Positions 37,450-44,961 of a stretch of DNA of 64,000 nucleotides are shown here, in pieces. Numbering within the stretch: position 1 is the stretch's first letter; every line of letters begins with the position of its first letter. The stretch is from Trinickia violacea (GTDB taxonomy: Bacteria; Pseudomonadota; Gammaproteobacteria; Burkholderiales; Burkholderiaceae). The notes beneath the pieces are model-generated. The model had not been told where the DNA came from and searched no databases. It saw only the letters and a list, made by a program, of their open reading frames with translations. A program made the position numbers and the translations under genes. The stretch is from NCBI RefSeq assembly GCF_005280735.1, contig NZ_CP040077.1, positions 1 to 64,000 on the forward strand, in the 5' to 3' direction.

Positions 37450-37552
37450 CCGTCGGTCCTTTTGCCTGAGAGTTTGCGGGTGTGCCCCTTCGGCGGCGCG
37501 GCCTCTCTGGAATCCGCTGTGGATACCCGTGGCCTGCGCGCTCTCCCGACGC
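37450..37552 (-). promoter_or_regulatory. Glycine riboswitch, promoter-proximal aptamer
   Basis: The minus strand reads GTCGGGAGAGCGCGCAGGCC, then GCCGCCGAAGGGGCACACCC, then AAACTCTCAGGCAAAAGGAC and a closing GACGG. It is a second complete aptamer. The distance to the downstream aptamer is about 115 bases, compared with a few bases in the usual tandem arrangement, so the pair may act as two separate sensors. Confidence 0.92.
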
Positions 37553-37648
37553 GTGCGGCGAATGTACGCGAGCGTAAAAGGCTTGTCAAATGAGGCTTGT
37601 ACGGGCACTAAGCGTGGCTCGGCGGGCTGGTGTCAGCGCAGCTTTGCA

Positions 37649-37688
37649 TGGGACCCGAGTAAGCGCTGAAGCGCAAACTCGGGTCGAC
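37649..37688. repeat. REP-like palindromic unit, inverted orientation
   Basis: GACCCGAGTAAGCGCTGAAG and the mirrored GCGCAAACTCGGGTC form a long palindrome preceded by CATGG. It is the reverse orientation of the unit family seen at 31072-31198 and 38124-38185. Confidence 0.7.
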
Positions 37689-37690
37689 AC

Positions 37691-37722
37691 AAAAGGCGGC
37701 GGACATTGCGTCCGCCGCCTTT
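37691..37722 (-). terminator. Intrinsic terminator of the 37751 lipoprotein gene
   Basis: AAAGGCGGCGGAC and GTCCGCCGCCTTT form a strong 13-bp hairpin. On the minus strand it is followed by TTTTGTG, 28 bases beyond the stop codon of the lipoprotein gene. Confidence 0.8.
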
Positions 37723-37750
37723 GGGCACTGCCTGAACTCGAACTTCCGGC

Positions 37751-38107
37751 TTACTGGCCGATCGCGCGCGCTGCGCCGTCGAGTTCCTCGTTCAGCACGT
37801 GCTGCTCGTCGCCGGACAAGCCGCCGCCGCGCGAATTCGACATATCGCGCGCTTCCTGGCGGATCACGTCGAGGCGGTGATGCAGCGCGCCACCTTGCGG
37901 CGGCGGGTAGTAGCCCTGGTTCACGCGCGTGTCGATGAGATGGCCCAGGTTGTCGATGCGGCCGTTCACTTCCCCGAGGCGCCGCATCGCCACTTCATGC
38001 GGATTCGGCCCGGGCGGCGGCGCGGCCACCTGCGGTTGCTGCACGACGCACGCTGCCAGCGATGCCACCAGTGCGCAGCCAGCGACCGCGCGAATCAAGC
38101 GTTGCAT
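37751..38107 (-). CDS. Small lipoprotein of unknown function
   Basis: The 118-residue product has a lipoprotein signal peptide with lipobox LAAC (predicted lipidated Cys20 in MQRLIRAVAGCALVASLAAC). The mature part begins with a Pro/Gln-rich linker (VVQQPQVAAPPPGPNP) and then consists of charged helices (MRRLGEVNGRIDNLGHLIDT). No named family comes to mind. It lies alone between REP-like repeats, with its own terminator, and GGAG precedes the ATG. Confidence 0.8.
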   Translation of the reverse strand: MQRLIRAVAGCALVASLAACVVQQPQVAAPPPGPNPHEVAMRRLGEVNGRIDNLGHLIDTRVNQGYYPPPQGGALHHRLDVIRQEARDMSNSRGGGLSGDEQHVLNEELDGAARAIGQ

Positions 38108-38123
38108 TCCATTCTCCTTTGTC

Positions 38124-38185
38124 GGTCGGAGTTAGCGCTTTAGCGCCTGCTGCGGTCCCATGCAGAGCCTTACTCCGATCCCATG
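38124..38185. repeat. REP-like unit plus a partial second unit
   Basis: GTCGGAGTTAGCGCTTTAGC followed by a GGTCCCATG tail matches the units at 31072-31198. A partial unit GCCTTACTCCGATCCCATG follows. The rest of the 38108-38343 gap holds nothing else I can support. Confidence 0.75.
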
Positions 38186-38343
38186 TAAAGCTTCTTTTTG
38201 CGACGGACGAGTCCGCCGCCGCAAAAACGGCTCGCGAACGCAAAACGATGACGCCGCGAGCCGAATAATTTGTAACGGTCCGTTCCTTTTGGAATGTCAG
38301 ATTGGCCGGCGGCCCGGGCGCGCCGGGAAAGCGCCCTGCTTCG

Positions 38344-39402
38344 TTACTCTTCGATGCCGACGCGCGCGAACGGCAGGCGGCGCCCTTCTTCCGCGCTTTG
38401 GTTGGCGAGCTCGATGATCGTCATGACGTCGATCGCGTGTTGCGGCGTGACCGGGAACGGCGCGCCGTCGCGGATCGACGCCGCCAGCGATCCGTAGAAA
38501 CCGGCGTAGTTGCCGTCTTGCGTCGGCTGCGAGTGTTCGACTTCCGCCTCGCCTTGCAGCAGGCGCACCAGGGCCGGCGGGTTGCCCGCGCCGAAATCGA
38601 CGTCGCCCGGACGCAGACCGGCCTTGAGCTGGTCTTCCTGCGTGTCGAGTCCGCGCTTCACGTAGCTGCCGAGCGTGCCGTGGATCGCGAAGCGCGGCGG
38701 CTCGAGCGCCGCGAGCGCCGTGGCGTGCAGCACGACTTCCTTGTCCGGGTAGCCGAGCTGGAGGTGCACGTAATCCGGCGCCGTGCCCTGGTCGCGAAGG
38801 GTTCTCACGGTCGCGCTGACGGTGCCGGGCGCGCCGAACAGCGCGAGCGCCTGGTCGATCAGATGCGGCCCGAGGTCGAACAGGAGGCCGCCGCCGCGCG
38901 ACGCTTCCTCGCGCCAGCGCGGCTTCACGAGCGGACGGAAACGGTCGAAGTGCGATTCGAAGTGCGTGACGCGCCCGAGCTGGCCGCTTTCGAGCAGCGC
39001 GCGCACCGTCATGAAATCGCCGTCCCAGCGGCGGTTGTGGAACGGCGCGAATACGACGTCGTACTTCATGGCGAGCAGCGCGAGCGTCCGGGCGTCCTCG
39101 GCGGTCAGCGTGACCGGCTTGTCGACGACGACATGCTTGCCCGCTTCGATCGCGCGCGCCGCGAGTTCGAAGTGCGTGTCGTTCGGCGTCGCGATCACGA
39201 CGCATTCGATGGCGTCGAGCGCGACGAGCGCGTCCAGATCCGCGACGATTTCAGCCGCCGGGTAGTCGGCGCGAGCTTGGTCGGGCTGGCTCGTCGCGAT
39301 CGCCGCCACCTCGGCGTGGCCGCAGTGCGCGATGACGGGTGCGTGGAAGGTCTTGCCGGCGTAGCCGTAGCCCATCAAACCGATTTTCAAGGGGGAGGTC
39401 AT
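38344..39402 (-). CDS. Gfo/Idh/MocA-family NAD(P)-dependent oxidoreductase
   Basis: The chosen start is MTSPLKIGLMGYGYAGKTFH; a further ATG four codons upstream is possible. The 352-residue protein has an N-terminal Rossmann fold (GLMGYGYAGK, GxGxxG type), the family's conserved lysine within VVDKPVTLTAEDA (the usual EKP written DKP), and the beta-sheet C-terminal domain with GGGLLFDLGPHLIDQAL, whose His and Asp are substrate-side residues. The substrate, probably a sugar or cyclitol, is unknown, and no neighbouring sugar genes help. It is read convergently to nothing and divergently from rep. Confidence 0.88.
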   Translation of the reverse strand: MTSPLKIGLMGYGYAGKTFHAPVIAHCGHAEVAAIATSQPDQARADYPAAEIVADLDALVALDAIECVVIATPNDTHFELAARAIEAGKHVVVDKPVTLTAEDARTLALLAMKYDVVFAPFHNRRWDGDFMTVRALLESGQLGRVTHFESHFDRFRPLVKPRWREEASRGGGLLFDLGPHLIDQALALFGAPGTVSATVRTLRDQGTAPDYVHLQLGYPDKEVVLHATALAALEPPRFAIHGTLGSYVKRGLDTQEDQLKAGLRPGDVDFGAGNPPALVRLLQGEAEVEHSQPTQDGNYAGFYGSLAASIRDGAPFPVTPQHAIDVMTIIELANQSAEEGRRLPFARVGIEE

Positions 39403-39605
39403 GCGAGCGTCCATCGAATGGCGCGCGCGGCGAGGTGCCGCGCGTAACAGCGGCTATTTTGGCATGGCGGATTCGGCGTGTCCGTGGCGTGCCGTCCGCT
39501 GCAACCCATCCGTGTTAACATCGCGCACTTCCTCGTAGCAACTTCATTGGCGGCGCACCGGAAACGTTCCGGGCCCGAGCCGCCAACCGAACCCCTCCAC
39601 AGACG

Positions 39606-41705
39606 ATGTCCGCAGGTCTAAATCCCGCCCAAAGCGAAGCGGTGCGCTATCTCGACGGTCCGTGTCTCGTGCTCGCCGGCGCCGGCAGCGGCAAGACGCG
39701 CGTGATCACGCAGAAAATCGCGCACCTGATCGTCAACAAAGGCTTCGAGCCGCGCCACATCGCCGCCGTCACGTTCACGAACAAGGCCGCGGCGGAAATG
39801 CGCGAGCGCGTCGGCAAGCTGCTCGAAGGCCAGACGCTCTCGACGCCCGGCAAGGAAGGGCGCAAGGTGCCGGTCAATCAGCTCACCGTCTGCACGTTCC
39901 ACTCGCTCGGCGTGCAGATCTTGCGGCAGGAGGCCGAGCACGTCGGCTTGAAGCCGCAGTTCTCGATCATGGATTCGGACGACTGCTTCGGGATGATCCA
40001 GGAGCAGGTCGGCACGACGGACAAAGGCTTCATCCGCAAGATCCAGACGATCATCTCGCTCTGGAAGAACGGCCTCATCATGCCGGACGAGGCGATGGCG
40101 ATTGCGTCGAACGAGGACGAGCATCAGGCGGCGATCGTCTACCGGAACTATGTGGCGACGCTGCACGCGTATCAAGCGGTCGATTTCGACGACTTGATCC
40201 GCCTGCCCGCCGAACTGTTCAAGAAGAACGAGGCGGTGCGCGACCGCTGGCAGAACAAGCTGCGCTACCTGCTGATCGACGAGTACCAGGACACCAATGC
40301 GTGCCAGTACGAGCTCGTCAAGCTGCTCGCGGGGCCGCGCGCGGCGTTCACGGCCGTGGGCGACGACGATCAGGCGATCTACGGCTGGCGCGGCGCGACC
40401 CTCGAAAACCTCGCGCAGCTCGGCAAGGATTTCCCGAAGCTGCACCTGATCAAGCTCGAGCAGAACTACCGCTCGACGGTGCGCATTCTCACCGCCGCGA
40501 ACAACGTGATCGCGAACAACCCGAAGCTCTTCGAGAAGAAGCTGTGGTCCGAGCACGGGATGGGCGACACGATCACCGTCACGCCCTGCAACGACGAAGA
40601 GCACGAGGCGGAATCGGTCGTGTTCCGCCTGTCGGCGCACAAGTTCGAGCGGCGCACGCAGTTCCGCGACTACGCGATCCTCTATCGCGGCAACTTCCAG
40701 GCGCGCATCTTCGAGCAGGTGCTGCGCCGCGAGCGGATTCCGTATGTGCTGTCGGGCGGCCAGTCGTTCTTCGACAAGGCCGAGATCAAGGACATCTGCG
40801 CCTATCTGCGGCTCGTGGCGAACGCCGAGGACGATCCCGCGTTCATCCGCGCGATCACGACGCCGCGGCGCGGCGTCGGCAACACGACGCTCGAAGCGCT
40901 CGGCGCGTTTGCGGGGCAGGCGAAGGTGTCGCTGTTCGAGGCGGTGTATATGGGCGGGATCGAAGCGCGCTTGTCGCCGCGGCAGATCGAGCCGCTGCGC
41001 GCGTTCTGCGACTTCATGCAGCGCATCACCGATCGCGCCGACAAAGACGCGGCCACGACGCTGCTCGACGATCTCATGGACGCGATCCACTACGAGGCGT
41101 ATCTGTACGACGCGTTCGACGAGCGCCAGGCGCAGTCGAAGTGGCAGAACGTGCTCGAGTTTCTCGAATGGCTCAAGCGCAAGGGGACCAAGCCGGAGCG
41201 CGAAGTTTCGGACGGCGGTGAGGGCGAAGAAGCAACCGGCTTCGACAACGCCGACGGCCTGGCCGACACCGGCAAGAACCTGCTCGGCCTGATCCAGACG
41301 GTCGCGCTGATGTCGATGCTCGAAGGCAAGGAAGAAGATCCGGATGCGGTGCGCTTGTCGACGGTGCATGCGTCGAAGGGACTCGAGTATCCGCACGTGT
41401 TTCTGGTGGGCGTCGAGGAAGGGATCATGCCGCATCGCGGCGGTGCCGACGACGAGCCGATCGACGACGCCCGCATCGAAGAAGAGCGGCGCCTGATGTA
41501 CGTGGCGATCACGCGCGCGCAGCGCAGCCTGCATTTGAACTGGTGCAAGAAGCGCAAGCGGGCGCGCGAGACCGTGGTGTGCGAGCCGTCGCGCTTTATC
41601 CCCGAAATGGGTCTGGACGAAGCGCCGCCGCCTACGCCGGAAGAGGCGCCGATGTCGCCGAAGGACCGGCTCGCGAGCTTGAAGGCGTTGTTGCAGAAGC
41701 CTTGA
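39606..41705 (+). CDS. rep: ATP-dependent DNA helicase Rep (UvrD/Rep family)
   Basis: This is a superfamily 1A 3'-5' helicase that removes proteins ahead of the replication fork. The 699-residue protein shows all motifs in order: Walker A LAGAGSGKTRVIT, motif Ia AVTFTNKAAAEMRERV, motif II LLIDEYQDTN, motif III VGDDDQAIYGWRGA, motif IV RDYAILYR, motif V STVHASKGLEYPHVFLVGVE and motif VI ERRLMYVAITRAQRSL. The N-terminus LNPAQSEAVRYLDGPCLVLA and the length (E. coli Rep 673, UvrD 720) favour Rep over UvrD. The tail is acidic and ends LKALLQKP. Confidence 0.93.
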   Translation: MSAGLNPAQSEAVRYLDGPCLVLAGAGSGKTRVITQKIAHLIVNKGFEPRHIAAVTFTNKAAAEMRERVGKLLEGQTLSTPGKEGRKVPVNQLTVCTFHSLGVQILRQEAEHVGLKPQFSIMDSDDCFGMIQEQVGTTDKGFIRKIQTIISLWKNGLIMPDEAMAIASNEDEHQAAIVYRNYVATLHAYQAVDFDDLIRLPAELFKKNEAVRDRWQNKLRYLLIDEYQDTNACQYELVKLLAGPRAAFTAVGDDDQAIYGWRGATLENLAQLGKDFPKLHLIKLEQNYRSTVRILTAANNVIANNPKLFEKKLWSEHGMGDTITVTPCNDEEHEAESVVFRLSAHKFERRTQFRDYAILYRGNFQARIFEQVLRRERIPYVLSGGQSFFDKAEIKDICAYLRLVANAEDDPAFIRAITTPRRGVGNTTLEALGAFAGQAKVSLFEAVYMGGIEARLSPRQIEPLRAFCDFMQRITDRADKDAATTLLDDLMDAIHYEAYLYDAFDERQAQSKWQNVLEFLEWLKRKGTKPEREVSDGGEGEEATGFDNADGLADTGKNLLGLIQTVALMSMLEGKEEDPDAVRLSTVHASKGLEYPHVFLVGVEEGIMPHRGGADDEPIDDARIEEERRLMYVAITRAQRSLHLNWCKKRKRARETVVCEPSRFIPEMGLDEAPPPTPEEAPMSPKDRLASLKALLQKP

Positions 41706-41744
41706 TCGAGAAGCGCCGAGTCGCTTCTTGTCGGCAGCGGCAGA

Positions 41745-41788
41745 CGTAAAAAATCCCTGCGGCGCAAAGCGCTCGCAGGGATAAAAAC
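41745..41788. terminator. Bidirectional terminator between rep and the cytochrome gene
   Basis: ATCCCTGCG and CGCAGGGAT form a 9-bp stem flanked by an A-tract on one side and AAAAA on the other. On the minus strand the hairpin is followed by TTTTTT, so it serves mainly the leftward cytochrome gene. Confidence 0.8.
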
Positions 41789-41823
41789 CGGCGTCGCTGG
41801 ACGCCGATTCGCCGTACCGTTCG

Positions 41824-42729
41824 TTACTTCGCCGCGCTGACCATGTAGTCGACGGCGGCCTTCACATCCGCATCCGACGCGTTCGAGCCGCCCTTCGCGG
41901 GCATGTTGCCTTTGCCGTGAAGCGCGTAGTTGTAAATCACATCCATCGGGTCTTTGAGGCGCGGCGCCCAGGCGTCCTTGTCGCCGAACTTCGGTGCGTT
42001 GAGCACGCCCGCCGCGTGACATGCCTGGCAGACCGCCTGATAGAGCGCCTTGCCCGCTTGCGCCGCATCCGCGCTGGGCGCGGCGCCTGCTGCGGCGTTC
42101 GCTTGCGGAGCGCTGCTGGAGAGCGCGGCGATCGCCGCGGCGGCTTGCGCGCTGGCGGCGCTGACCGCATCCGACTCCGACGCCGCGCCTGCCGCCGACG
42201 CCCCTTGCGCCGCAGGCGCGCTCGCGGCCGGTGCCGGCGGATCGGCGAACTGTGCGCCGCCGTGGTCGGCCATATAGGCGACGGCGCGGCCGATTTCGTA
42301 GTCGCTGTAGTCGTCGGGGCTCGTGCCGCCGCGCGGCGGCATGGCGTTCTTGCCGGTCAGCGCGGTGTGCCAGAGTGTGTCGAAGCCTTGCGAGATGCGC
42401 GGCGCCCAGTCGTCGGCGTTGCCGAATTTCGGCGCGCCCGCGTTGCCCGTCGCGTGACAGGCCGAGCAGACGGCTTGATAAACCTGCTCGCCGGTCTTGT
42501 AGACATGCGGGGCGTTCGCGTCGCGGAGATTGACCTGCGCGATCGGCGCGATGCGCTGCGCGACGGCGGCTTCGGACAAGCTGTCCGTGCCGGCGCCGGT
42601 GCGGGTCGACTCGTTAACGTAATTGGCGAGAAGAATGATGATGACCACCGGGATGGCAAAGCTCGCGATGATCGCGGCGATGAGCTGCCCAGGTGTTTTG
42701 ATCGGTGCTCCGTGTGGTGCTTCGCTCAT
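41824..42729 (-). CDS. Membrane-anchored dihaem cytochrome c (c5-type)
   Basis: The 301-residue protein starts MSEAPHGAPIKTPGQLIAAI; the longer frame upstream is not supported. It has one N-terminal helix (LIAAIIASFAIPVVIIILLA, residues 16-35), then two cytochrome c domains with CxxCH sites at residues 88-92 (CSACH) and 234-238 (CQACH), and distal Met in NAMPPRGG and GNMPAKGG. An Ala-rich linker of about 70 residues joins them. Such proteins pass electrons in the periplasm, typically to terminal oxidases. There are no oxidase genes adjacent, so the partner is unknown. Confidence 0.92.
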   Translation of the reverse strand: MSEAPHGAPIKTPGQLIAAIIASFAIPVVIIILLANYVNESTRTGAGTDSLSEAAVAQRIAPIAQVNLRDANAPHVYKTGEQVYQAVCSACHATGNAGAPKFGNADDWAPRISQGFDTLWHTALTGKNAMPPRGGTSPDDYSDYEIGRAVAYMADHGGAQFADPPAPAASAPAAQGASAAGAASESDAVSAASAQAAAAIAALSSSAPQANAAAGAAPSADAAQAGKALYQAVCQACHAAGVLNAPKFGDKDAWAPRLKDPMDVIYNYALHGKGNMPAKGGSNASDADVKAAVDYMVSAAK

Positions 42730-43045
42730 GCTTGTCTCGTCTCCCAAGGTTTTTGTCAGGTGAGCGGTACAGCGCGACGACAACGGCTACAACTTGTTCT
42801 TGATCAAGCACGGACGATTATATAGGCAACGTTTTGGCGCGGGCGAGCGCGGCACGGGGCTCTTCAGCAGGCGTTTACCCGCAGCGGGTGGGGGCGAATG
42901 GTGCGGAAAGGGGGCGGAAATGTTGGCAAAAGGCGCCCAACGGGCCGTGCGGTGGACGGTTTGGGCGAAACCGGGTATCCTCTCGGTCTCCTCGCATGCG
43001 TGTCGTCCGTTTATGTCCCTTTAATCGGGCGGCGCCGTCGCTAAA
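42730..43045. other. Intergenic region before tRNA-Arg
   Basis: The 316 bases between the cytochrome gene and the tRNA contain no supported gene. They carry the divergent promoters of both. I cannot name the boxes. Confidence 0.4.
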
Positions 43046-43121
43046 GCGCCCGTAGCTCAATGGATAGAGTACTGCCCTCCGAAGGCAGGGGTTGCTGGTT
43101 CGATCCCAGCCGGGCGCGCCA
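43046..43121 (+). tRNA. tRNA-Arg (anticodon CCG)
   Basis: A complete cloverleaf is visible: acceptor GCGCCCG pairs with CGGGCGC, the D arm is AGCTCAATGGATAGAGT, the anticodon stem is CTGCC/GGCAG with loop CTCCGAA (anticodon CCG, reading CGG), the T arm is GCTGG-TTCGATC-CCAGC, and G plus an encoded CCA end the gene. It lies exactly at the left edge of an AT-richer region of CDI cassettes, as tRNA genes used for integration often do. I found no integrase gene and no second copy of the tRNA 3' end. Confidence 0.97.
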
Positions 43122-43336
43122 AGTTTGATAAGGCTTTCAGCGATTTCCCACTTCAGCCGTTTCTATCTGGTGTAGCTAAAGTACACCTGTCGTTCCGTCA
43201 TCCGGTCATTCGCATTGCCTCCTGTTCCGCTGGCATCCGGATCACTTCCACAACTGGTGTATGTGGCGTTACTCACTGCGCCAGATGGTCGGCCGAGACA
43301 GATGCGCGTATCTGCAGGACATACCTGGCCGTGTAA

Positions 43337-43585
43337 GGTATTGATTTTGGCAATGCGTTTGCAACAGGCTATGCGACATACGGCATGAGCGCAGGTGCTA
43401 CGATCGGGGCCACAGCCTTGTTAGCAAAGCCCGCATTTAACAACTCTGTTCCTACTGTTGACGCGGTCGCGACTGATGCCGGGACGAATGCCGTATCGAG
43501 CGGTTTGGGTTACGTGATAGGTGATGCCGTTGGTGGAAAGGCTGGACCGTTTGTTGGATCAGGTGTGACAAAACTCATAAATTGA
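43337..43585 (+). pseudogene. Orphan CdiA C-terminal (toxin tail) fragment
   Basis: An open frame preceded by a stop (TAA at 43334) encodes GIDFGNAFATGYATYGMSAG, then Gly/Ala/Val-rich sequence with VAGP-like repeats (AVGGKAGPFVGSGVTKLIN at the end). It has no start with a ribosome-binding site and no signal peptide. The only ATG (43385) is internal. Gly-rich hydrophobic tails of this type occur at the ends of large TpsA/CdiA proteins, and a small membrane protein follows at once. I read it as a disconnected toxin tip that could be captured by recombination into cdiA. The family assignment is by resemblance only. Confidence 0.5.
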
Positions 43586-43641
43586 GGAAGTGGTGTCTTG
43601 CAAAACTGGCTGAACCCACCAACCGCTAAGGGGAAGTAGCA

Positions 43642-43911
43642 ATGCGCAAGCGTTTCATCACATGGTGCATCCTCACGGGCGCGATTTTTCTTGCGGTTAT
43701 TTTGTTATTACCTTTGAAGTTTGCGGCCAATCATTTTTTCGCTGGAGTGCCTTGGCCTGATGTAAGCAATCTCGACTTGCCTAAGCTGCGTTTCTTTTTC
43801 GGTGGTCTTTTTTTGGGGGCTGGCCTTATTTCGTTTTTCGTTGTTTTGGCAAATGTGATTTGGCCAGGTAAATTTCCGCTACGCGAAAAGTTTGCGCGTA
43901 AGGATGACTGA
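43642..43911 (+). CDS. Two-helix membrane protein, candidate immunity protein of the orphan cassette
   Basis: The 89-residue protein has two transmembrane helices (WCILTGAIFLAVILLLPLKF and GLFLGAGLISFFVVLANVIW) joined by a 30-residue loop, and a Lys/Arg-rich C-terminus. GGGGAAG precedes the ATG by eight bases. It lies 56 bases after the orphan toxin tail, exactly where CDI immunity genes sit, and its membrane nature fits protection against a pore-forming or membrane-inserting toxin. Lower GC than the core genes supports transfer. No homologue is recognised, so the role is inferred from position. Confidence 0.6.
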   Translation: MRKRFITWCILTGAIFLAVILLLPLKFAANHFFAGVPWPDVSNLDLPKLRFFFGGLFLGAGLISFFVVLANVIWPGKFPLREKFARKDD

Positions 43912-44961
43912 ATCTTTGCAATCGGCAGCTTGACCAGAGCGAAGAGGGGAAGCTGAAGCAACTGCAGAAGGGCCAAAGGCCAGAGGTGCAGCATAGGCTA
44001 TCCGCCTTATTGAACAGCAAACACGCCGTCTTGTCTTTCGACAAACCATAGTCGCACGTAATGTCGGCTGCCCTGTTGGCGGCCCCACTGTCAGCGACAA
44101 CGGCCGTCCCACCGGCCCATGCGTGGCGGCTCGCGAGCAGCGCGGCTGCGACGATCACGCGACGTATCATCGATCGGCCCGCGTGTTGTCGTACTGGTCA
44201 AGCTGAATGTGACCTAGATAATCCCGCGAACACCGAAAGGCTTTCGTATGACTTCCCGTCGTTCCGCAGCTTCCCCAACACCCAGAAATTATCGAACCCA
44301 GCAGTCAGACAATAAAGTTATTACGAAAAGTTACTAAACATTCCCGTTTGTTTGCCGACATTCGTCTTAAGAATTGCGTGAAAGAGGCGGTATATGCCCT
44401 GACGACAAGCGACCAAAGTGCCGGATACGAACTGCGACGAGGGCAGTAGGTGCTTGTGTCGCAAATACGGCGGCATGGCCTGCGCAATGACTAAAAATAA
44501 CTTTCAAAACGCGGGGCCAAGAATGTTAAAAGCAACAGCCATTATCCGGCTATCGATGTTGAGAGATATCGATACCGCCGGACCCTTCAGCGGCAAGGTC
44601 TCTAGGCCAACGCCGCGCCCTCTCCCGACGTCCCTCGCGACGCAGCGGACGCTATAGCGCCGACAGTGCAATTCCGCGAAAAAGCACCTCGGATATTCGC
44701 GATCGAAATGATCGCCGTGCGTGCGCACAAATCACAGCGAATCGAATCTTTGTAAAGGCGTCGCGAAGCCGCCTTTGAAAGGCTCGGGGAATGCTTTCGC
44801 CGTGGGTCTGCGCGCCGTTTGAATCCGTCCGGAACTCGATCGAGTCGAGCTTTGCAGCAGCTCGCATTGCCGCAAATCGCGGCAAGCGCCTGCCGCCATG
44901 CCGCAGCTATTTAGAGAACAGCGGCGCCAAAGCAGAAACAAGAAAAGTCAATTAAGAAGAA
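43912..44961. other. 1-kb degenerate region before the TpsB gene
   Basis: No intact gene is convincing. On the minus strand a frame starting at 44170 encodes MIRRVIVAAALLASRHAWAG, a good signal peptide, followed by about 35 plausible residues (AADITCDYGLSKDKTACLLF) and then junk down to 43826, so it looks like the truncated start of an exported protein. The section 44340-44961 has neither genes nor repeats I can support and should hold the promoter of the secretion operon. Confidence 0.4.

Noticed and set aside
43122..43336. Possible integrase or attachment site directly after tRNA-Arg
   Set aside because: No integrase-like frame is present and I did not find a second copy of the tRNA 3' end further right. 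The short palindrome GGTGTA...TACACC alone is not sufficient.
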